Positions 15,134 through 23,253 of a DNA stretch of 32,360 nucleotides are shown here, piece by piece. Origin of the DNA: Bacteroidota bacterium (GTDB taxonomy: Bacteria > Bacteroidota > Bacteroidia > Bacteroidales > FEN-979); assembly GCA_026391715.1 (NCBI GenBank), contig JAPLDO010000149.1:1-32360 (forward strand). The letters are read 5' to 3'. Each line of letters starts with the position of its first letter. The stretch's first letter is position 1. The notes below the pieces were generated by a model. The model had not been told where the DNA came from. It saw nothing but the letters and a program-made list of their open reading frames with translations, and did not search any database. The position numbers and the translations under genes were made by a program.

Positions 15134-16351
15134 TTAACTGGACGCCATTTTATCATTCAACATTCGCTCGCCGAATAATTTCCCATAAGCAACGCACTTC
15201 TGTGCTTCTTCATTGTGTGGAGTAAATTTAATCATTAATCCATCATCAATTACATTGAGTTTCAATTGCCGCATGGCTGAGGTTATAATTTTGGCAGCTT
15301 CGCCGCTCCAGCCGTAGGAACCAAATGCCGCTGCCAGTTTGTTTCGGTCGCGGATAGGATTAATCAAGGCAAATACCTGATAAACCGGCGTCAGGATATT
15401 CTGACTGAAGGTGGGACAACCCAGTATAATTGCCGACGACTTGATAATCTTCTGTTCAATTAATCCCATATCCATCTTTTCAATATCACACAGATCAACT
15501 TCGATATCGCCAGCCATTCGGATACCTTCGGCAATTTTTTCAGCAATAAGTCCGGTATTATGATAGGCAGAAACATATCCGAGGAAGACGCGGTTCGGTT
15601 GTTGGATGTTCAACGATTCAAGGGCTAACTGTTCAGATAAATTCACATATTTCTTCCAGTTTTTCCTTAGAATAGCGCCATGACCCGGACAAACGCAGGA
15701 TATTTCGAGTGGGCGGATTCGTTCGATTGCCTGAAGCATGAACCGGCTGTAAGGTTTCATGATTACATCGTAGTAATACCTGAATGCGTCATCAAAATCT
15801 CCGACAACATCGTCAAACATCCCTTCATGGCAATAATGTTCTCCGAAAATATCGCAGGTAAACAATAGTTTTTCCTCATCGAGGTACGTCATAATGGAAT
15901 CGGGCCAGTGAAGGTTTGCTGCGGCAATAAATCGTAGGGTTTTATTGCCAAGATCGAGTGTCTGCCCATCTTTCACTATCAAATGAGGAAACTCAAATCC
16001 AAGCAGGTCTTTAAGATAGCGAATGGCATTTCCGCTGCCGACAACTTTTGCGCGTGGCGCAATGTTGAGCAGATGCGCAACACATCCGGAATGGTCAGGT
16101 TCGGTATGGTTTACGATGATGTATTCGATTTCGGCGGGATTACAAACCTGCTTTAGTTTTGCGAACCAGACCTCCCAGAATTTCTCTTTCACGGTTTCGA
16201 CAATCGTTTTCCGATCGGCATTGATAAAATAGGAGTTATAGGTTGTGCCGTATTTGGTTTCCATCACAACGTCAAAGGTCACTATGTCGCGGTCGAGAAC
16301 GCCAATCCAACTTACATCTTCGGTTACTTTGTGTATTTTATTATCAATCAT
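15134..16351 (-). CDS. fprA: Flavodiiron protein (oxygen/nitric oxide reductase, FprA family)
   Basis: 405 residues from ATG 16351 (MIDNKIHKVTEDVSWIG), preferred over an in-frame start 11 codons upstream because the family begins here. The metallo-beta-lactamase-like N-terminal domain carries the diiron ligands NHTEPDHSG (His82, Glu84, Asp86, His87), the CDIFGEH aspartate and CPGHG histidine. The flavodoxin-like C-terminal domain (about 250-405) binds FMN (GCPTFSQN, AFGSYGWSGEAAK). Such proteins reduce O2 to water or NO to N2O and protect anaerobes in the cytoplasm. There is no fused rubredoxin domain, so an external donor is needed. The gene follows parC by 66 bp, so co-transcription is possible. 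Confidence 0.93.
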   Translation of the reverse strand: MIDNKIHKVTEDVSWIGVLDRDIVTFDVVMETKYGTTYNSYFINADRKTIVETVKEKFWEVWFAKLKQVCNPAEIEYIIVNHTEPDHSGCVAHLLNIAPRAKVVGSGNAIRYLKDLLGFEFPHLIVKDGQTLDLGNKTLRFIAAANLHWPDSIMTYLDEEKLLFTCDIFGEHYCHEGMFDDVVGDFDDAFRYYYDVIMKPYSRFMLQAIERIRPLEISCVCPGHGAILRKNWKKYVNLSEQLALESLNIQQPNRVFLGYVSAYHNTGLIAEKIAEGIRMAGDIEVDLCDIEKMDMGLIEQKIIKSSAIILGCPTFSQNILTPVYQVFALINPIRDRNKLAAAFGSYGWSGEAAKIITSAMRQLKLNVIDDGLMIKFTPHNEEAQKCVAYGKLFGERMLNDKMASS

Positions 16352-16390
16352 TACGCAATTTTTTAAAAATCCAGAAAATATCACAATATT

Positions 16391-16420
16391 TGGTTTACCT
16401 GCTTACCAACTTACCAACTA
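16391..16420. repeat. TTACCAAC octamer repeat at the parC stop codon
   Basis: TTTACCTGC is followed by CTTACCAACTTACCAAC, running up to and into the parC stop codon (TAG on the minus strand, 16420-16418). The same motif with the same TTTACCTGC prefix is found inside dnaE at about 9673-9716. Confidence 0.6.
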
Positions 16421-19216
16421 CAAAGGTAGTTCCATCTGTATCGCATCCCCTGGTTCCCCTGAATTGCCCGATGATTGTGAAGAGATGTCTTGTTTTTTTA
16501 TTCTGGGTCTCCTTTTCTTTGACGGATCTGACGGCACAGGAATGTCTTCCGCAGAATCTCCCGCGCTTGATGATATAAAAACAGGGGAACCGGACTCTAA
16601 TTCCTCAGGTTGATCATCATGCGTCGCCTCTGGAAACGTCTCTTCCAGAAGCGATGGTTCGATGATGTTTGCATCTTCGGGGAACTCTGTCGGATCAGTT
16701 TCAACGATCTTTTCAGGAAGTAATGGTTCAAGCCAGGCGATATTTTTCACGGCGTAGAGCGACAGTCGCTTTCCTTTGGCTTTATAACCCTTCACCCCGA
16801 TAAATTCATGCACGGTAATATCTTCCCGCTCATCTCCTTTGGTTTTTAATTTCATGTCGAAGTGAATCTGAATAATCGGAAACTGATCGAAAGAAAATAA
16901 TATCAGCTTATCTTTATCTTCGATAAACTCAACCTTTTTGTCGGTTATCTCGGCATGAAATCTTTTTATATAAAAATGTTTCGTCGTACTTTCCTGGTAA
17001 ACAACCGTATAAATGCGTTCGGGGTCATACTTCTGAATAACCATCATATCCTCCTCAAAATGGGTTGACAGATCGAAAGATGTCAGGCGGTAATGACCTG
17101 ATTTCATTAAGATAATGATTCTGTCTGCCCCGGAAAAATCGCCAAGCAGCAAGCCTCGCGCATCGGTATTCAACCGCTGAACGGTTTCATCGTACCAGAT
17201 ATTAAGCGAGCCGAGCGTTGAGATTCCCTCCTGTCGCTGTTCGATTTTCCTCACCGAAAACCTCGTTAGCGTATTTCCCATTGCATTGCGACCTTTAATA
17301 GCTACATCGGCGAAGTTGAAATCGAAGGAACTCTTTTTCATTCGCGGTTTTGGTTTTAATTCCACCCTGATCACTTCAGCTTCGCCATTCGGATTTGCAG
17401 TAAAATAGAGTACTTTCGATCCCGGAGTTCCCTTTGTAGCTAAATATTCCTTGTCGCGGGTAATCCCCAGAACGCTGAATCGCTTCACCATGATCTTCCC
17501 GTTTTTTCCATCTCTGAAGATCATGTTGTAAACCGTGCGGCTGTTGTTTTTATTGAAGATCGCGATATGGATAATATTTTTTCCGACAAAGATCTTGTTC
17601 ACCACCTTTACTACGATGTAGGTTCCGTCGTCGCGGAAAACAATTATATCGTCAATGTCGGAGCAATCACAAACAAATTCATCTTTTCGCAGACTGGTTC
17701 CGGCGAAGCCCTCTTCGCGGTTCACATACAATTTTTCATTAGCGGCGGCAACTTTGGCTGCTTCAATGGTGTCGAAATTGCGGATTTCGGTATGCCTGTC
17801 GCGGTTTTTACCATATTTTTTTCTAATCTGACGAAAATACTCAATGGCATAATCGGTAAGATGAGCAAGATGGTTTTCAACCTCATCCATTTCCAATCTA
17901 ACCGTAGCCATCATATCGTCGGCTTTTGCGGAATTGAAGCGGGAGATGCGTTCAATCGGAATTTTCCTGAGCCGTTGAATATCTTCCTCGGAAACCGGAC
18001 GGATCAACTGTGCGGTGAATGGTTCAAGTCCGGTGAAAATGGCGGTATCAATTTCCTCGGTGGTTTTACATTTCTTAATTCCTTCGTAAACTTCATTTTC
18101 GATGAATATCTTTTCCAGTGAAATGTTGTGCAACTGATCCATCAGTTCCCTTATCCGAATTTCCAGTTCCATCCTGAGGAGGTCAACGGTACGCTGGGTA
18201 TTGACTCTCAGTATTTCGGAAACGCCCATAAACCGCGGTCGTCCGTTTTCAATAACACAGGCATTTGGCGAAATTGACACCTCGCATTCGGTGAAGGCAT
18301 AAAGCGCGTCAATCGTAGTATCGGGTGAAACTCCAGGGTTAAGGTGAATGAGAATTTCGACTTCGGCGGCGGTATTATCGTCAATTTTGCGAATCTTGAT
18401 TTTACCTTTGTCATTGGCGGTAAGAATGGAGTCAATCAGCGATCCGGTGGTGGAGCCAAACGGAATCTCACGAATGACGAGTGTTTTCTTATCTTCCAAC
18501 ACTATTTTCGCCCGCAGCCGGATTTTGCCTCCCCGGAGGCCATCGTTGTAACGTGATACATCAACCATTCCACCGGTAAGGAAATCAGGATAAAGTTCAA
18601 ATTCTTTTTCCTGAAGGATTTTTATGGAAGCGTCAATAAGTTCGTTAAAGTTGTGCGGTAGAATTTTCGATGCAAGACCAACCGCAATCCCTTCAACACC
18701 CTGCGCGAGAAGTAACGGAAATTTTGCAGGCAGGGCAACCGGCTCTTTGTTCCTGCCGTCATACGAAGCTTGCCAGGTAGTTGTTTTCGGATTATAAAGT
18801 ACTTCGATGGCAAATTTCGATGGACGCGCCTCGATATACCTTGGGGCGGCGGCGCTGTCGCCGGTAAGGATATTTCCCCAGTTTCCCTGGCAATCTATCA
18901 GCAAATCCTTTTGTCCCAACTGCACCAAAGCATCGCCAATGGAGGCGTCTCCGTGAGGATGATACTTCATGGTATGCCCGATGATATTGGCAACCTTGTT
19001 GTATCTGCCGTCGTCCAGATCTCTCATGGCATGAAGAATCCTTCGCTGAACCGGCTTCAGTCCATCGGTAATCTCAGGAACCGCTCTTTCGAGAATAACA
19101 TAAGAAGCGTAATCGAGAAACCAGTTTTGATACATCTGGGCAAGATGCACCGTTTCCTTCAGTTTCCCCGATTCCAGTTCGGGATTTTCATCATAGATTG
19201 ACTCGTCGGTGGACAT
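16418..19216 (-). CDS. parC: DNA topoisomerase IV subunit A
   Basis: 932 residues of type IIA topoisomerase A subunit. The breakage-reunion domain begins with LKPVQRRILHAM and KYHPHGDASIGDAL, with the catalytic tyrosine in SAAAPRYIEAR (Tyr127). The PRYIEARPSKFA context fits Bacteroidota ParC rather than GyrA, and the GyrA-box QRRxGGKG is not seen. The C-terminal domain has repeated beta-blade-like segments, followed by an acidic, low-complexity tail (about 850-932). It decatenates and relaxes DNA with ParE, which is not adjacent. The isochorismatase-like gene ends 5 bp upstream of its start region, so the two form an operon. GyrA is the alternative. Confidence 0.9.
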   Translation of the reverse strand: MSTDESIYDENPELESGKLKETVHLAQMYQNWFLDYASYVILERAVPEITDGLKPVQRRILHAMRDLDDGRYNKVANIIGHTMKYHPHGDASIGDALVQLGQKDLLIDCQGNWGNILTGDSAAAPRYIEARPSKFAIEVLYNPKTTTWQASYDGRNKEPVALPAKFPLLLAQGVEGIAVGLASKILPHNFNELIDASIKILQEKEFELYPDFLTGGMVDVSRYNDGLRGGKIRLRAKIVLEDKKTLVIREIPFGSTTGSLIDSILTANDKGKIKIRKIDDNTAAEVEILIHLNPGVSPDTTIDALYAFTECEVSISPNACVIENGRPRFMGVSEILRVNTQRTVDLLRMELEIRIRELMDQLHNISLEKIFIENEVYEGIKKCKTTEEIDTAIFTGLEPFTAQLIRPVSEEDIQRLRKIPIERISRFNSAKADDMMATVRLEMDEVENHLAHLTDYAIEYFRQIRKKYGKNRDRHTEIRNFDTIEAAKVAAANEKLYVNREEGFAGTSLRKDEFVCDCSDIDDIIVFRDDGTYIVVKVVNKIFVGKNIIHIAIFNKNNSRTVYNMIFRDGKNGKIMVKRFSVLGITRDKEYLATKGTPGSKVLYFTANPNGEAEVIRVELKPKPRMKKSSFDFNFADVAIKGRNAMGNTLTRFSVRKIEQRQEGISTLGSLNIWYDETVQRLNTDARGLLLGDFSGADRIIILMKSGHYRLTSFDLSTHFEEDMMVIQKYDPERIYTVVYQESTTKHFYIKRFHAEITDKKVEFIEDKDKLILFSFDQFPIIQIHFDMKLKTKGDEREDITVHEFIGVKGYKAKGKRLSLYAVKNIAWLEPLLPEKIVETDPTEFPEDANIIEPSLLEETFPEATHDDQPEELESGSPVFISSSAGDSAEDIPVPSDPSKKRRPRIKKQDISSQSSGNSGEPGDAIQMELPL

Positions 19217-19221
19217 TATTC

Positions 19222-19764
19222 CTATTTAACCAATTTTGAAATCGCTTTAAATGTTTCCCCGCCGGAGCGCCTCAGCAGTTCAAATAATATGGCTTCATAA
19301 GTTGTAATAATCGCGCCTTCTTGTTGCATGCGGAGCAGGGCAATCTTCTTGTCGTTTTCCTTACGCGAGGAGATGCAATCCTCAACAACTATAGGATGAT
19401 ATCCGTGTTGTTTGAGATCAATCACCGTTTGAAGCACACACACATGGCTTTCGATCCCGCAAACAATAACGTTGTCCTTACCGGAATTGGCAAGTTCCAG
19501 CATAAATCGCGGTTCGTCGCAACAACTGAAGGAGGATTTCTCAATCCGGTTTATGCCTTCGATTGAACGGGCAATTTCAGGTACGGTTTGCCCCAGACCT
19601 TTGACATACTGTTCGGTTACGAAAATGGGAATTTCCAATGTTTTCAAACCTTCCAGCAGGATAGGCACAGTGCGTGAAAGTTTTTCATGTTCATGAATGG
19701 CGGGAAAAATCCGTTCCTGGAAATCAATTACCAGGCAGGCAACATTATTCGGGTTAATTCTCAT
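19222..19764 (-). CDS. Isochorismatase-like cysteine hydrolase
   Basis: 180 residues with the cysteine-hydrolase triad: Asp14 in ACLVIDFQERI, Lys76 in INRIEKSSFS, and Cys109 in VCGIESHVCVLQT with the preceding cis-peptide-type GIESH. Length and pattern match the small nicotinamidase/isochorismatase-like family; the actual substrate is unpredictable, and the nicotinamidase metal-binding motif is not seen. It is cytosolic. It is the first gene of an operon with parC (5-bp gap). A -7-like TATTTTTG lies about 68 bp upstream. Confidence 0.87.
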   Translation of the reverse strand: MRINPNNVACLVIDFQERIFPAIHEHEKLSRTVPILLEGLKTLEIPIFVTEQYVKGLGQTVPEIARSIEGINRIEKSSFSCCDEPRFMLELANSGKDNVIVCGIESHVCVLQTVIDLKQHGYHPIVVEDCISSRKENDKKIALLRMQQEGAIITTYEAILFELLRRSGGETFKAISKLVK

Positions 19765-19831
19765 AATCTATGGTTTACAAAAAAAATTCGGGGATAATTC
19801 AGGTGCGATATTTTAAATAGTCTCCTCATTG

Positions 19832-19839
19832 CAAAAATA
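19832..19839 (-). promoter_or_regulatory. Putative -7 element for the isochorismatase-parC operon
   Basis: TATTTTTG on the minus strand matches TAnnTTTG and would give a leader of about 60 nt before the start at 19764. No convincing -33 TTG is present at 19-21 bp spacing, so this is tentative. Confidence 0.35.
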
Positions 19840-19904
19840 GAGATTTCCGGTTGAATGGCTGGAGATTTGTTGACAAATTAAGAACCCGCTCCGAAATGGA
19901 AACA

Positions 19905-20040
19905 ATTTGGACTAAAGTCCAGTAACTATCTGTTTATCAATTGCCACGACCTTAAGGTCGTGGCAATTCAAGTTGCTGACATTCCGGGCTTTAGCCAAAT
20001 TTTGATTTTTATACCCACTTTTCGGAGTGGGCTCATAATT
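19905..20040 (+). repeat. Dispersed multi-hairpin element, copy 2
   Basis: Hairpins in order: GGACTAAAGTCC (19909-19920, H1), the perfect 30-bp palindrome (19939-19968, H2), GGCTTTAGCC (19987-19996, H3) and CCCACT-n6-AGTGGG (20014-20031, H4). It fills the gap between the MmeI-like gene's 3' end and the isochorismatase promoter region. On the minus strand H4 comes first after the MmeI-like stop and could help end that transcript. Confidence 0.9.
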
Positions 20041-20054
20041 GCAGGATAGTTTCC

Positions 20055-22832
20055 CTAATTCCGCTTTTTCGACGAGTTTTTTTCCTTCGCAAACAACCCC
20101 GCCGTATATTTTTCGTACAACTCAAACAGAAACTCAATCCGTTTAGTTTCATTCAGGAATGGCTGGGGGCGGTAACAAAGGTCAACAGCTTTGTCAAGTT
20201 CCTGGTGGGCTTTGACGAGATCGGGCGGCATAGTCAACGGGTCGTATAGATCGGCAAGGCTGCTTCCCGGAAAATTCAAACGGGTATACAACACCTTTTG
20301 GGCGGCGTCTTCAACGGTTTTCACCTGCTTTTCGGTGGGGGATTCGGGCCAGGGGAAGTTGTTGTAAACGATTCCAGAAGAATATTGAATATCACTTTTT
20401 AATCTACCTGAAACTGTTTTAATCCAAGCCATATTCATAATTGAACTCAAAACTCCAAAATGATAAAAAGTGGCATTCACAATTGTGTAGTTCTTGTTAC
20501 TTGTGATAATTTCTTTCGATATATATCCAACGGGTATGTATTTCCTTCGTTCTGAAGAAACCTCTGGAAATATTAAATAATCAGAATCTGGTTGTCGTAT
20601 TTCGCCAAATAGGTAAGGATATTCGGCGAGTTTATTTGTTGTTGGTCTATTACTCGCTAAGCGAGCCTTTCTAACTAATTCAAGCCTTTTTTGAAGTTGA
20701 GGTAATTTCCTTAAATCAGAAGGATCAGCCCCTTTTAGCCATAAACACCATCGGGTGGATCCATTTAAAAATTCGTGCGACCCAATGAATTCGCGAAATA
20801 AAATCAAAGATGATGGTTCTATTTTAAGAAAGGCATCCTTTTCAGCGGTTGTGAAGATTAAATGTCCACCATCATTTGGCATGTTACCAAATGCCATTTC
20901 TGGGACATTACAAATTGGTTTTCGCCGCTTGCTTATAAAATTATCCTTTCCTTCGACTAAATACGGATTGATGCTTTTTACAATCACTTCAAGAGGCTCT
21001 CCGGTAATATTTTCATATCCAAATAGTCGGTTTTCCTGAATCTGATGGTTTGTAAAACCAATTATAACTACATGCACTGCGGCTTTCCCACGAGCTTCAT
21101 TACTCCATTTAAAAGTTCGATGGGCAAAAAATATTTTCAAATGAAACCTTCGATTAAGAATTCTCCATAAAATTCCAACTTGTTCTCCTTGGCTGATTGA
21201 ATTTGTCGAAACAAATGCACATTTAGTTGATGAAGAATCGCTAATTGAAGTTAAATATTCTCCGGCTCTCAAATACCACGCTGTCACAAAATCTAAAATA
21301 CCAGTTCCTAAAATGCCATTAAAGACAAGCTCCATGTCATCTTTCTGATTTTTATTTTGATATTGTTTTCCTAAGAACGGCGGGTTCCCGAAAATATAAT
21401 CGAACCGTGCTGCGCCCTGTTCCCAGGGAATTGGTTCGATCAGGCTTTGCCAGTCAATGCGCAATGCATTGCCGCAAGTGATGTTCGGACTTTTGCGCAA
21501 TGGAAGCCGGAGGAAATACTGTCCGAACGCCTCGCTGACGAGCATGTTCATCTGGTGGTCCATCAGCCACAAAGCAACCTGGGCAATCTGGGAGGGGAAT
21601 TCTTCGATCTCAATGCCGTAAAAACGGTCAACATCGAGTTTTATCAGTTCGCCGACGTCAAACACCTGCTGTCCCTTCTGCAAAACCCTTATTATTTCAA
21701 GTTCCAGCAACCGTATTTCCCGGTAGGTAATGACCAGGAAATTCCCGCAACCGCACGCGGGATCCAGAAAACGCAGGGAAGCCAGTTTGTCGTGAAACCG
21801 GATTAGTTTATTCCGGTTGTCTTTAACTGAATGGAACTCTTTCCAAAGATCGTCGAGGAACAAAGGTTTGATCACCTTCATGATGTTCTTTTCGGAGGTG
21901 TAATGGGCGCCAAGGTTTCTTCGTTCCACCGGGTTCATCACACTTTGGAACAGGGAACCGAAGATTGCCGGTGATATTTTACCCCAGTTCAGCATGGTAC
22001 ATTCCATCAGGTTGTTGCGCATGGTTGTATCAAAGGAAGCCGGCGGAAGGGTCTCTTCAAACAACCTGCCGTTGATGTATGGAAAAGCCGCCAGGTCTTC
22101 ATCAAGGTTCCGCAACCGTTTATCCTTTGGCGTGTTCAGCACGTAGAACAACATGGAAAGATGCTGGGCAAGGTCGCTGCCGTCATCTTTGGTTTTGTTT
22201 ATCAGGTAATCGCGGAGCTGGTCACGCTCAAAAATACTGGTATCTTCGGCAAACAGGCAAAACAACAAACGGATAAGGTAAACCTCCAGAACGTGGCCCT
22301 CATAGCCCACAGCTTTAAGCCGGTCATGCAGCTTTCCCATCATTTCGGCTGCATGGATGTTGACCGGGTCCTGCTCGGTAAAAGTGTGTTTCTGGTATCC
22401 GGCTATGAACCCAAACTCCCTGATATTTTTGTACAGGTCGTTCAATTCAAATTCATGAACATTGCCATCATCATCCATGTCGTATAGCCTGAAACGGGCA
22501 AAATCGGAGACCAGGACATATTTTGGCAATTCAAAATCCTTTAGTCCGGGGAAGTATTCAAGAGCTTGTTTGTAAGCTTTATCGAGGTCTTTTCCCCTTG
22601 ATTTGTGTTCGACCAGGATCATCCCTTTCCAAAGCATCTCAATGTATCCGATTGATTCATCCAACCGCTTTACCGGCTTCTCAAAGCTCGCCACCTTTCG
22701 GCGGGAGATGCCAAACACATTGAAAAACTCATCCCAAAAGGTTTTAGCTTCGGCATCTTCGCCCGATACATTTTCCCAATCTTTATAAAACCGGATTGAA
22801 CGGTCTTTGATTTCGTTCCAGGATAGAGCCAT
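20055..22832 (-). CDS. MmeI-like type IIL restriction-modification enzyme (fused nuclease and adenine methyltransferase)
   Basis: 925 residues, close to MmeI (919). The N-terminal nuclease domain has GYIEMLWKGMILVEHKSRGK: Glu65-x9-Glu75-x-Lys77, matching the MmeI D-x9-ExK spacing but with Glu for the first Asp. A helical linker leads to a gamma-class N6-adenine methyltransferase: FLDPACGCGNFL (motif I, about 353) and FGNPPFLGKQY (motif IV NPPF, about 481). The C-terminal third (about 600-925) should hold the target-recognition domain and the DLYDPLTMPPDL... helical tail. Such enzymes methylate one strand of an asymmetric site and cut about 20 bp away. The gene is solitary, adjacent to tRNA-Arg, with a -7 element (TAGTTTTG) just upstream. 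Confidence 0.88.
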   Translation of the reverse strand: MALSWNEIKDRSIRFYKDWENVSGEDAEAKTFWDEFFNVFGISRRKVASFEKPVKRLDESIGYIEMLWKGMILVEHKSRGKDLDKAYKQALEYFPGLKDFELPKYVLVSDFARFRLYDMDDDGNVHEFELNDLYKNIREFGFIAGYQKHTFTEQDPVNIHAAEMMGKLHDRLKAVGYEGHVLEVYLIRLLFCLFAEDTSIFERDQLRDYLINKTKDDGSDLAQHLSMLFYVLNTPKDKRLRNLDEDLAAFPYINGRLFEETLPPASFDTTMRNNLMECTMLNWGKISPAIFGSLFQSVMNPVERRNLGAHYTSEKNIMKVIKPLFLDDLWKEFHSVKDNRNKLIRFHDKLASLRFLDPACGCGNFLVITYREIRLLELEIIRVLQKGQQVFDVGELIKLDVDRFYGIEIEEFPSQIAQVALWLMDHQMNMLVSEAFGQYFLRLPLRKSPNITCGNALRIDWQSLIEPIPWEQGAARFDYIFGNPPFLGKQYQNKNQKDDMELVFNGILGTGILDFVTAWYLRAGEYLTSISDSSSTKCAFVSTNSISQGEQVGILWRILNRRFHLKIFFAHRTFKWSNEARGKAAVHVVIIGFTNHQIQENRLFGYENITGEPLEVIVKSINPYLVEGKDNFISKRRKPICNVPEMAFGNMPNDGGHLIFTTAEKDAFLKIEPSSLILFREFIGSHEFLNGSTRWCLWLKGADPSDLRKLPQLQKRLELVRKARLASNRPTTNKLAEYPYLFGEIRQPDSDYLIFPEVSSERRKYIPVGYISKEIITSNKNYTIVNATFYHFGVLSSIMNMAWIKTVSGRLKSDIQYSSGIVYNNFPWPESPTEKQVKTVEDAAQKVLYTRLNFPGSSLADLYDPLTMPPDLVKAHQELDKAVDLCYRPQPFLNETKRIEFLFELYEKYTAGLFAKEKNSSKKRN

Positions 22833-22851
22833 AGCAAAGGGAATTTGTTAT

Positions 22852-22880
22852 CAAAACTAAACAATTATTTTTTACCTTTG
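22852..22880. promoter_or_regulatory. Divergent -7 elements for the MmeI-like gene and tRNA-Arg
   Basis: On the minus strand TAGTTTTG (22859-22852) lies 20 bp before the MmeI-like ATG. On the plus strand TACCTTTG (22873-22880) lies 21 bp before the tRNA. Both match TAnnTTTG exactly. A TTTG at 22844-22847 is 25 bp from the tRNA -7 element, slightly longer than usual. The two promoters share about 70 bp. Confidence 0.5.
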
Positions 22881-22901
22881 CCGCTGATAATAAACCAATG
22901 C

Positions 22902-22975
22902 GGTCCGGTAGCTCAGTTGGATAGAGCAGCAGCCTTCTAAGCTGCGGGTCGTGGGTTCGAATCCCGCCCGGATCA
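22902..22975 (+). tRNA. tRNA-Arg (anticodon UCU)
   Basis: 74 nt fold as a cloverleaf: acceptor GGTCCGG/CCGGATC (one G-U pair), D-arm GCTC...GAGC, anticodon stem GCAGC/GCTGC with loop CTTCTAA (anticodon TCT at 22936-22938, reading AGA/AGG), variable GGGTC, T-arm GTGGG-TTCGAAT-CCCGC, discriminator A. CCA is not encoded. A strong intrinsic terminator follows 15 bp later. Confidence 0.97.
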
Positions 22976-22990
22976 CTGCTTAAATATATA

Positions 22991-23027
22991 AAGCGTTATA
23001 ATTACAGAAATTATAACGCTTTTTCTT
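22991..23027 (+). terminator. Intrinsic terminator after tRNA-Arg
   Basis: AAGCGTTATAATT (22991-23003) pairs perfectly with AATTATAACGCTT (23009-23021) around a 5-nt loop, followed by TTTCTTTT. This is a classical rho-independent terminator for the plus-strand tRNA transcript. Confidence 0.9.
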
Positions 23028-23127
23028 TTGTAAAAACCCGAAGTTACACCCATTTTTATCCTTTGCCACTATAAAAAACGATGGCAGCCAGAAAAAGTAT
23101 GTATGAGTTCATTCTAAAAACAATTGA

Positions 23128-23192
23128 TTTTGGGCTAAAGCCCAGTAAGCGCTGATATTCAATTGCCACGACCATAAGGTCGTGGCAAATCA
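23128..23192 (+). repeat. Dispersed multi-hairpin element, copy 3 (3'-truncated)
   Basis: H1 is TGGGCTAAAGCCCA (23131-23144). H2 is the 30-bp near-palindrome at 23161-23190 with one change in the loop (CCATAAGG for CCTTAAGG) and one at the outer end. The CAAGTTGCT sequence following H2 matches copy 2, but H3 and H4 are missing. It lies between the tRNA terminator and the isocitrate dehydrogenase 3' end; the remainder of 23028-23253 holds nothing recognisable. Confidence 0.8.
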
Positions 23193-23253
23193 AGTTGCTT
23201 ATATAGTAACACTCTGGTTTGAAAACTGCTCTGGATTCTACCTGCTCCGGTAG

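Noticed and set aside
17567-18121. 184-codon plus-strand open frame within parC
   Set aside because: Antisense to parC with no recognisable motif; an effect of codon bias.
20055-22976. Integrated element with the tRNA-Arg as attachment site
   Set aside because: No integrase gene and no repeat of the tRNA 3' end are seen in the window.
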